The notes under the pieces were generated by a model. It did not search any database. It saw only the letters and a program-made list of their open reading frames with translations, and was not told where the DNA came from. This document shows positions 13,915-24,232 of a DNA stretch of 64,000 nucleotides, piece after piece. Source of the DNA: Lunularia cruciata (lineage: Eukaryota; Streptophyta; Marchantiopsida; Lunulariales; Lunulariaceae); contig OX419758.1 in NCBI GenBank assembly GCA_948567375.1, positions 45,699,001-45,763,000 of the forward strand, given 5' to 3'. Position numbers and translations under genes: made by a program. Position 1 is the stretch's first letter. Each line of letters starts with the position of its first letter.

Positions 13915-13975
13915 AAGCTACTTTTGAAGGTAAGTCTTCATGGAGATGTTCGAGACCGCGGGGTATTCGCATGAA
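13915..13975 (-). pseudogene. Relic of a paralogous receptor-kinase exon
   Basis: Read on the minus strand this gives MRIPRGLEHLHEDLPSKV. It aligns with [18 protein letters not shown] in the exon at 15246-15357 of the adjacent receptor kinase, and nucleotide similarity is clear over about 45 bases. It corresponds to the segment just before the kinase HRD loop. No other exons of this paralogue are recognisable nearby, so it is best read as the remnant of a tandem duplicate lying 3' of the intact gene. Confidence 0.6.
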
Positions 13976-13989
13976 TGTGTGTAGCTTGA

Positions 13990-16900
13990 CTATCTGGCTG
14001 AAACATTCATCTTTTGGAGCTCAATAACACTTTGGCGGTATCCAACAGATGTTGAAGTCGTGTAGAGCAGAGCCTGCTCGTCGACCGGCGCTTTCCAATG
14101 ATCAACAGCATGGTTGTAATCGTTGTCTTCAAATAGGTGGTCAAATGAAGGGGGGCTCTCCTTCAGTTGCTTAACAATATCAACTGCTATGTCCGAGTTC
14201 ATCATGAGAGTATTCACAACTTGCGACATGGCGGGCCGTTTCTTCCAATCCCCTTGAATGCATGCCAAAGCCATCTTCAGGACTAATAACACTTCTTCGT
14301 CTGGACAGGTTCCCACCAGCTCTTTATCTAGGACATTTAACAACATGTCTTTCTTGTACAATAGATACGCCTGCACAATGCAATCAGATACCTGGGTCAG
14401 GTTGTCTGTCACATACAATATCGACTCCCCAGGACGTACAACTCTGATAACGTAGGCATGGACTTGATGGATGGAGTTGTAGAATCGTGACGCATATGTA
14501 AAGAAGTACGGTTCCTTGTCTATTCTCCTTCTGGTAACCATCCTCAATCGTATACAATTAGCAAACAATCGCACGTCAGGTATACTGTTCAAGAAAAGGA
14601 GTTGTTCGGCTGCTCCTACCCAGTCCCGGAGGTATATTTGTTCCGGGTTGTCCGTCGAGGCTAAGTTGATGCACCGTCTCCCAGCCACGATTTCTAAAGC
14701 AAGAATTCCATAGCTGTAGACGTCGAGCTTATCCGTGACCATATTGTTGGTTGCATATTCTGGTGGTAAGTAGCCCCTGTAAAATAAGTTTAGGGTCATC
14801 AGCACGTTGAGACACAATGCCTTAGCTGAACTGCATAGTATAGTCTGAATAATTCATCGTATCCAGCACAGAAGAAATCGATAATGCTTACAATGTTCCT
14901 GAAATATGGCGGGTAAGCATCTGAGCATTCTCTTCTCCATCAGCATTTCTAGCGAGTCCAAAGTCTGCAATCTTCGCATTGAAGTCCTTATCAAGAAGAA
15001 TGTTCTCTGGTTTGATATCTCTGCAAATCAGGCCAATTATTAGTATGTCAATCGAAATATTTGAGAGGACATGAAAGTTTGTTCTTAAATCTTAAACTGC
15101 TTTTGAAAAGCCTTTTATCTTCTTGGATTCGTGGCCCATCACGATAACTCCCATTCGATTACCGGAGTCAGTGATTATCACTAACCAGGTAGGCTCTCCT
15201 GGTACGTGTTAGATGGTTGGCGGTCTGATGCATATGATGTCTCACCTGTGAATTATCTTCGGGTCTAAATCTTCCAGGAGATATTGGAGACCGCGGGCTA
15301 TCCCCAAGCATATGTTCACTCGCTGAGCCCAGCTCAATGTGAAGGGCTTCTGGAATCCTGCATGATTTTCATGAGGAGCTCTCCTCGATTAGAACATCTG
15401 CTTTTATAATCCTGATTTCCATTTGTACGTACAGAAGCCTTATGGTATAGCTGACACTTCGACGCCTATTTTGGACAGAACTTTGTTAAGCAAACATCTC
15501 CACACATCTCACAGTATATAGAGTCATTGATTCGCGTCGAGAGTCCTGCGATCTATAGTGTATAAAATTAACATCTGTTTAAACTAGATCAGTGCTTACG
15601 TAATTGAACATGATTAAACATTACTTACAGCTTACTGATTCAGCACATTTTAGAAATGTCAAGGATTTGAATATACTTACCCCACAGAGCTTCAGCAAGG
15701 TTCTTATTTTCTGCATACTCGTAGACCAACATCCACTTCTTCTCTCTTATGCAACATCCTTTTAGCTGAACCAAATGCTTATGCTTGATACCGGTGATCA
15801 GCACTAACTCCTTCACAAAATCCTTCATATCCGGCGTTGCTGTGAACAATTTTTTCACGGCAACCTTTGTCCCGTCCGCTAGCTCAGCCTGCTTGAAGGA
15901 CATTAGAGGTGATTTGCAAGGCCTCAAATGTTCCTCTTGCATTTATTCATCTTGCTATCAGATATCTGCATTTAACCAGCTCTTAGGTCTAGGCCTAAAA
16001 TTGTCTAAAATTGCTCTAAAATTGTCCCCAAGTATGCAGGATACGGGCCAGTTCTTTAATTTAGCTCTCAGAACCATGTATAAGTCGAAGTTCGATCTTT
16101 ACTGTACGTACCCTGTAAACTGCGGCAAAAGCCCCTCTTCCCAACTCGCAACTCTGAGAAAAGCCTTTCGTTGCCGCCTTAAGCTCGTCGTATGAAAAGA
16201 TTGGTGGCCATACATCCTGCTTAGCGAGTTCTGATCACAGACAGAGAGTTTCTATCACGTCCAGAATTCATAATGGTGGACTCCATCGATTATCTGCATA
16301 TGCCTGATTATATCATAACTTGAAAGGGGACCTGATCTCAACGTTATCTTTGGAATTCTCATCATCAGGTCCATGCATCCTAGAAACAGTTGATTGTCGA
16401 AGTGGCTCCTACCTTCCTGCACCTGTCGGAGTTCAAGCTGGCGTCTCCTTATTTTCCAAAGGGCCAGGAGAAACAAGGTAATCATCATGAGGCCGCTGAT
16501 ACCACAGACTACGCAGATGATTATGATCGTCCGCTCCGATAGCATGGATTTCTCTCCCTCTGGTTTACGAGTTCATAAAGACATTCCCACAGCAACATGT
16601 ACGCGGATGAAAAGCTGTATATTGTATGACCACCCAGCCAGGAAGGAAAGCGCTAAAACAGATCTGGAACGTTTCGTTATGGTACTGCAAGTAATGAAGG
16701 TGACAGATCAGTCAGTGGAGCTTACGCAAAGGATCCAACGGGTCGAATTCGCTTGCACGACATAAATGTTTTACAATAAAAGTCGCATTCGTCTCTTTTC
16801 TCTTGGAGCACCACTGGCTGTGGATTCCAAGCCTGTCATGAGTAGAATATACACAACATAAAATATCAGAACATCCTTGATTCTATTCAATATCTAACCT

Positions 16901-19900
16901 GATCATGAGTCGCTCGCTTCAACTCCCTTGTTTACAGACGCGAAACCACTCACATATTTTCTGAGAATGCTTTTGCTGACACAATGTCATGCGGTTGGTC
17001 TGTTTCATAGTTATACTATAGTTATGTAATAGTCAATCATGATTTAATGCGCTCTCACCTTCGCCAGGCGGAATTCGGAGGGTAATGATTGGGGCAAATG
17101 TCAAATGATGTGAAATTTGGCATTTGGCATTTGGCAGTCAAATGACGGAAAGGATAGTCCTTGAATTCTCTAAGCATGGATTTATTGGGCCCTCATTCAT
17201 CACATACACGATATTCTTGCTAGATACACGACTGCTAGGCTGATTGACAGATCAGGATTTGAGCATAGATGTGGTACTTACAATACGAAAGAGTCAGTAG
17301 AACTAGTCAGAACAAATTGAAGTTCTTCAGATGGTGGATCCGGGTGCATGTAAACTTTCGTGATCGGATTGTTCAGTAATCTAACTCTTTTCTGAAAGGA
17401 ACCCCGTGCGCCTGGGGTGTTGAGTATGCCATTGATCCAAGATGTCAAATTGAGCTCCTCAAATTTGTTGTCGCTTAAATCCCTGTATTTTTATGTAAGG
17501 ATCCAGAATGAGTTCAATAAATGAAAGGGGTGACCACTTGAGCAATAACGGTTACATTCCTCCAGCTTACCTCATGATCATAATTAGTCTCAAACTGTTG
17601 CTTCTTAAAGAAATTGGACAATCTTGCCAGCGCAAGCGTACAAATGAACGATATAAAGGAGTCAATATTCAACCTCATAAGCTCATCTCTACCTAAGCTT
17701 TTGGAATTCAGAATGAAACAGTGAGTGGCAAAGCCGGATCAAACAACAATGGGCTGGAATGCCAAACAAGTTTTTACAGTACTCAATATGGAGTTGACAT
17801 GATAAGGACAGGGGCTCACACATCAACAGCATTTGAGATCCATACACCTTCCGGGACCGTCCCTTTTAGGCTGTTGTTTGCCAGATTTCTGGAAGTAAGC
17901 ACGGACGACGGGGACCACCTTAGCGACATTCCGATCAATAAACCAATCTAAATCTCAGGTAGCATCTGCGCAGGAAGAAGTAAGGAAGGGACGAAAATCC
18001 GAAAACCGTCAAGCATTTAACAACTGTACCTACCAATAGCAAGTTTCTGCATTACTAGGTCTATATTATTATACTCACAGTTCTGCGAGTTTGGACAGAT
18101 TTCTGAGCTCAATCTTCAACTCATCGAGAGAATTCTCAGATAGGTCCAGGATTTTTAAATTTATCAACCATCCGATTTCCCCGGATATGCTGCCGCTGAA
18201 CTTGTTTTTGCTGAGATCCCTGTCAAGAGCAATCACTTTCTATCAACATAAATCGCATTACATTCAACACAATCCAATGCAACCAGTAGATGCTCATCAC
18301 TGCTAACGGCATATACGATATGTATAATACATGATTTATGATGTTCTTAACCTGAGTGCCAAGATCACTTGCGTTGCATTTGGTGGAAATGGCTGAGAAA
18401 AGTTCATGGGCTGAGGAGGAAAACAAAAATTTGATAGTACTCGTAATGCTTTGTACATGCATCCTGAGCTGAGGGGCCATGATTCCATAGTCTAATTCCG
18501 TGCAATGAGCGTGAACAGCTTTCACTATCACGTGCTAGCTTGGGATGATTGGATTGATGAACTGAATTAAGGTCAGGTCACAAGATGATATTACAAGACT
18601 TTGTGGCAAATATGGTAAGGTTAGGAATCCTTACAATGTACTCAAAGTCATAACGCTGCCAATAGATTTTGGCAACTGACCAGAAAAGTTATTATTCGAC
18701 AAATCCAAGATCGTCAGACGACTTAAAGGTTCGAAATTCATGGTGCCCAGCTTTGTCTCCTGTCCTATCTCCACACCTGTCCCTGTAAGATTTCTGTAAA
18801 GTAGGCAGCAGGAGTTATATCAGGAAGCATAAAGATTATGTCATGTACTTCCCTAAATACAAAGTTGATTTGCATATGCACCTTCAATCTCAACGGGTGA
18901 GAATGATTGGTTCAACTATTTCTGCTTTCAGGTCGTGGGCAGATACCAATGAGAAGTAAGTCAGTGTACTTACATTTGTGTTATTTGAGGTACAGTTTCA
19001 ATGCTACAAACTAGCCAGTTCCAGGGGACCGGCAGGCAAGGATCGCCACTTGTATCTAAGTGCTCAAACATCCCGGCGAACTCTTCGATTTCCGGATCTG
19101 TCAATGACATACAAATTTGAAGCGGTGCAGTTAGTTAGTAAGTGAGAATCTACAAAACAATCCTAACACAAATAGTCTTGGACTACAAATTATACTTCTA
19201 CATGGCCGGTCAAATCATATGTGGCTCTTGGTCAGATGCTCTCTTCAACTTAAGTACATACGACTTGACCAGAATAATGACAACCCCAGAAAACAGAAGG
19301 AACTTGAAGGTAGAAGGTTACGCGTTCTGAACTCTGTATGTACTGTAGTAGCATTATTGGGGTAGACAAAAGTCACCACATGAAGGAGAGCTCGTCACTA
19401 CATGGACAGGCATAGTATTACTTAAGATTGGATCTACAGTGCGTACCATCATTCTCCGCAGTCCTCACTGACTTCGCCGCAAACTCTCCGTAAATCTCAT
19501 AAGCACTGATTTGAGGTGGGAGGGTTCCATTGAGTACCGAAATGGTATATGTCGGGGTTTTACTTTCAAACTCCTGCTTTTGATTATAAACCAACAAAAT
19601 TTTACAGTCGATTATTGTGTAGTTATACCAATACTCACCATCGAGATCTATTCGCACTGTCCGGGAACCACAATCGAGGTTGCGGAAGACAAGACTTATA
19701 TAGAATGTTGGGAAAGGGCGTATAGCTAGCGCTGCGTTGAGATCAACTTTGAAGGAGATCTTAGATTGAGCCGTGGTCCCCTCCCAAGCTGAACCTGTGA
19801 CCACCTCAGGGAACTTATCCAAGAAAAGAGTTCTGTTTCCGTTCATGATCGTCGCGTTTCTGGCAATGTTGCACTGGGACTTTGTCGGCAATTCTGGTGT

Positions 19901-22119
19901 AGTCCAGATGCGATCATAAGGGTCGAGAGGATAACTGGATGGATGAAATGGGCACAGATTAGTATAAATTTTTACTATTTAAGGAAATTACTAAAACAGA
20001 CCCGAACGCATAATGTCCAGATGAGTAATAAGCCTCGAAGTTTCTATATCTTGGAATGTCTTCGAATTCTCGTCCGATTTTAGACCGCAGTCTTCTTTCC
20101 TCGGTTGTTCATACTATCAACCAGATCTCATACACCTTGTGGTTTATAGCTGGACCGGCAGGCAAGGATCGCCACTTTTTCTTTTGCCTCCTCCTTTCTT
20201 TCTGCAGAGTTCAAGTTTAGACGCGCCAAGAAACTCCTGCAACTTATCTAATAGGGGAGCCTTGTGAGACTTTGTCAATCCATCGTAATGGATGCAAGTT
20301 ATCTCTTACATCAATGAGATTCCGAGCATGTGAGCAAATACAGTAGAAGTACTCGATTGTGAGCCCTCGTACAATACAGTTCAACTGCTACAACGAGTAG
20401 ACGTACTCGACAGTAGGATTACCAATCCATGTCATTTTATACAGTTCAACTGCCATACCGAGTACTTACGTTGCATGGAGTGCCACCCCATTGGGCAAAT
20501 GTCCACTTCTCTTGGGTGAAAGCGTTAGTGGATTTCATTCCTTCTCGCCTTAGAATCATGAAACCAATTTGTCTTGAGAAAGCAGTTTCTATAAGCTTGA
20601 TGATCATCTAACCTACGATTTGGTTCGTGAGTTTATCCTTGAGCAAATGATCATGATTAAGATTGGTTTTCTTCTATGTGTTAATTCTCGCATTAGCTCC
20701 ATTCCATGAAACTCAGGATTGGAAGACTTGATTATCGGTAATTAAGGTGGAATTAAGTATCAATCTTAGTTTAATCAATACTAAAGATGAAACAGGGAGA
20801 GTTTATTCAGTAGTTGAGACTGTGTTGTATAGATAGATATACGAATTCATTACAATTCCGTGAAAATAAATCCGCCTGCTACTACAGGTGTTGTAAAGGT
20901 GAAATGTAAGAAAGTACGTACATAAAATTTACTTCAAGAAACATATGCACTAGAAATGTCAAGATCTGCTGTTGGAGTAATAAAGCATACCTCAATCGAG
21001 TTGTATTTCCTCCAAAGTTCAGGCGTGAGACGGACATGAGATACGAAGTTTCTTTGTTACTTCCGGAGGTAACCTCTGAACTGGAAACTCCCAATCTCTC
21101 ATACATACGCTGAGCCAAGGGCCGCAACTCCAAAGACGAAATTGCTGCCAGTGACGACCTATCCTCCAGGGGCACGAGACACACATATATGTATGCATCT
21201 AAAGCACTTACTATCAGCTCAATGGTCTGAGCTTTCAGCGAATCCAAGTTGATTGTGGCAACATAAGTTGAATCAACTGTGAAATAGAAGCGCGTGGCAA
21301 ATTCAGCAGATAGAGATTTATTTCCCTCTGCAGTAGAGCTGTACAGATTCCTGCTTGGAAACACTACCCGGAGCAGAAATTGCGATCCCTCCTGAGCACT
21401 TGCGGCGTTGGCGGGCAATATGTAGCAATATTTTGAAGGTGAGGTCCGAGAAGGGATGAAGACCCTAACGGTTTTCTCAGAATTCTTCCCATCCTGTACC
21501 CGTGCGACACTAGCTGCTTGACGTTCGACTTCTGACTTAAGATAGTGAAAATCAGCTTCCCAAACGATCTTAGTCGTCTGGTTTTGGCCACCGTCACCCC
21601 CGCAATCAAGGCTGAGGAAACCTGTATACACACAAGGCATCTCAAACTCAGATTCATAATTACATACTCCGACCCAGGATACATTTCGGTCTTGAGGTGG
21701 CTGGTGTTATTTCAAAGAAGTCAAATGAGACTCAAGGGCCGAATATCCAGAGGATTGAAGATTACAGTTGGAATGATTTCCCTTTCTTCAAGATAGAATT
21801 TTAACAGACAATCTTACTCTTTGCCTTACTCAGGGTTTTATTTCATGGCCCTAGAAGAAAGTTCTTAAACCATTCTGAGGTCACGCACTGTTCACAACAT
21901 CGCACGGCTAGTGAAATTGGAATCTCCCTGATGGTAGCTGAATTGGTGCAGCTATTACACTTCTACGATGGAGCTCAAAAACACAAGAATAACAGTGGAA
22001 ACAGATTGAAACTGGCCTTCTTTAGACACGACTGGAAGTACAAATTGGAAGGATACACAGGTCACCACTAGGAGCTTCACGATAACTGCAATCAATACGA
22101 ATCCGTTTTGCACCTCCAT
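13990..22119 (-). CDS. Malectin-like/LRR receptor-like protein kinase
   Basis: Plasma-membrane receptor kinase; the ligand is unknown. Exons on the minus strand: signal peptide at 22119 ([19 protein letters not shown]; donor uncertain); malectin-like domain at 20991-21621 ([11 protein letters not shown]) and 19447-19934; [11 protein letters not shown] exon at 18974-19097; LRR exons at 18635-18793, 18079-18219, 17820-17888 and 17282-17482. One or more short exons at about 17060-16600 are unresolved. The membrane exon ends at 16413 ([13 protein letters not shown]). Kinase exons are 16112-16230 (GRGAFAAVY), 15681-15888 (VAVKK), 15246-15357, 14892-15020 (HRD across the junction, DFGLA), 14620-14776 (GYLPPEYA) and 13990-14370. 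Catalytic Lys, HRD and DFG are all present, so an active RD kinase is expected. Phases close across the kinase and LRR exons. It resembles the LRR-I/LRR-VIII type subfamilies; no ligand or pathway can be inferred. Confidence 0.9.
14371..14619 (-). other. Stop-free in-frame intron in the kinase domain
   Basis: This segment begins GTAGGA and ends GTGCAG on the minus strand. Its removal joins LRDW to [11 protein letters not shown], the expected kinase sequence. It is 249 bases (83 codons) long with no stop in frame, so retention would insert 83 residues into the C-lobe without a shift. The insert has no homology to the kinase family, which supports reading it as an intron. Confidence 0.75.
20152..20177. 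repeat. 26-base copy of a receptor exon inside an intron
   Basis: The sequence ggaccggcaggcaaggatcg plus cactt context is identical over 26 bases to 19026-19051, which lies in the exon encoding [11 protein letters not shown]. This copy lies in the intron between the two malectin exons, in the same orientation. It is a remnant of a local duplication. Confidence 0.85.
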
Positions 22120-22692
22120 CGCGATCGCGGGAGCAACACTGCTAAAAGAGATCCTATTAAGTCATTAGGATCTAGATTGCTTTGTACGAAAATTCAACTG
22201 AATTGAAATCAGGCTATCGTGTTTGGAACAGGAAGTGGAAGACAGCTGAATGGGCTTTCTTGCAGATGGATTCTTGAACCTCTTTGAAAATCTCTGATTA
22301 TAGACAAGGGTGCTATGGTAACGATGACTAGGACAAGACACATTCTGCGATGGAAGCGTCTGTAAGCGATCCACTCGTCCAATGTTCAACGTTCCCCGGT
22401 CCAACTTGGGAGCAACCATCTGAACCTTAGTATGCAAAGTCTTCTAGAACTAGAAAGTGATCGGAATGATTCTTCATAGCTGCCTATCGAGCATTTATGT
22501 TTTGCTCAAAGAAGACCTTAGCTCTCCCCGGGCACGCACCTTTAAGAATATTGGCCTCTACGGACGCGCAGAAAGATCATCTCTTTTTCCTGCACGTTCA
22601 AATAGAATCAAATCATATGAACCGCTCTTAACCTCACCTTTACATCTACATCTTATCCATTCCATTGTGATATCGATCTTCGTAGGATTAAA
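22120..22692. other. 5' flank of the receptor kinase gene
   Basis: This holds the presumed 5' UTR and promoter of the minus-strand receptor kinase. Open frames on both strands (22165-22437 minus, 22457-22720 plus) lack recognisable domains. No convincing TATA box or promoter motif could be assigned by reading. Confidence 0.4.
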
Positions 22693-22706
22693 TATTCTTC
22701 AAATTC

Positions 22707-23691
22707 ACGCATCACATTAGTGACCTATTGTGATTGTTCTATTGTTATTGTTATATAAGCTGGCGACCGCATAGAAAAAACGAAAGACCCATCGAGCCAT
22801 ACGAGAGCAAAAAGAAGGTAAAATGGGGCTAAGCACCAATAGAGTCTATACGAGAAATATGCCACACCACAACTAAAATTTCCGAGCTATGCAAGTATGC
22901 AATTAGTACAACCTACACACCAGAGCATCAGAAGAAACATCACTTAATGTTATTGTTTTCCTATGGATGGTATCAGCCACTGCCCCATTAGAGAAATGTA
23001 CAAACAGCTACTGTTCTAGGTAGAGCAATGTACACACCACTAAAATATGTTATTTTGTACACACAGCATCTAAAAAATATATTACAAAATAAGAGGGTGA
23101 GAGTGGTACCTTTGGCGCCTAACTTGAAAAGTGCTCGTGCACTCCCCCACAAATGTAGCAAATGTCGTGTCCATAGTTCTATATAACTCCAAGGCTAAAG
23201 GAACAAAGAGGTGATATAGATGTATGCTCCTATACTTGGAGACCTTAAGAACTTGCTGCTGCAGCACTCGCCACCCATCCAAAATTATATCTCACGCCGG
23301 GTTTGTAACCATAATATCCGCCTTATCATCTCATACCACGTACAAGTTTGTCCTTATACATGTCATCTGCAAAGTATATAAACATTCTTTCCAAGCCACA
23401 TATACACTCTCTCTTGCCATAATAAACATTATGTCTTAATGGTATCATGAGTAGCTATTCTCAAAGACACTATATCATGTAGACCCGCTGTTGTATCTAG
23501 TGTAAAACAACATTCAATGTTGAATCATGAAAATGCAAATGGATAGACCAAACCTCAACTAAATCTCTTCAAGGTCAAGAAAATAGCAAATGCGAGTAAT
23601 AAATACACTAGTGCAAAAACTAACTAGGATCCAAGAGCCTGAACCCTGGCCGGAGCAAATGCGAAAACTTGCTCTAGTGTGCATGTTCTTC
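22707..23691 (-). mobile_element. Non-LTR retrotransposon copy 4, 5'-truncated
   Basis: Minus-strand, decayed copy of the C-terminal third of the REL-type element. It starts within the region matching 26575 of copy 1 and runs through the CCHC/endonuclease region to the shared 3' end (cggtcgcc, here at 22762-22769). It is flanked by tattcttcaaattc at 22693-22706 and 23692-23705, a 14-base direct repeat taken as the target-site duplication; weaker similarity continues outward. Beyond the 3' end lies a run of aacaat-like units (about 22730-22757) that may be an untemplated simple tail. Many stops and substitutions make it older than copies 1, 2 and 6. Its 5' end faces the 5' end of copy 1 about 45 bases away. 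Confidence 0.85.
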
Positions 23692-24232
23692 TATTCTTCA
23701 AATTCCCACGTCACTCATTGATCCCATATTGCAATATATATATATATATGCAATAATATCTTTCACACTTGCTGCGGGAGGAGCTGCGGGGACGGGAGAG
23801 GAGAGGGACAGACGTGAGACAATTTTGATAAAATCTGAGTGCTCTCTAGCATGTAGCCTTCGAGTGAATAGAAGATTCTCTTCATTTTTCAATTTCGGTT
23901 CCATTGGCACCTAGATTGAAGACTATGGAGAATGGAGTAGAAAGTTATGAAGTTTTTTAGCTTTTTTAGGGTTGAGAGTGATCATTATACATTGAGAGTG
24001 ATGGGTTGTGAATTTACATTTCTAATCTCTAGGTTTTCATGATTAAGTTCCATGGGAATTTAATTTGAAAATTTTGGAGACGGAAATTGAAAGTTATGAG
24101 AGTTTATAGATTTTAGGGTTGGGAGAGATTATTTTCTTATGTGAGTTGGGATGTGAGGGGTTGTGGTTTTGCAGATATGGGGAGATATGGAGAGGAGTAT
24201 CATGTGTTACTATCACTATTCTTGTGCTAGCC

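Noticed and set aside
14260-14720. Plus-strand open frames opposite the kinase exons.
   Set aside because: They lie opposite a well-supported minus-strand kinase exon and its in-frame intron, and have no domain of their own.
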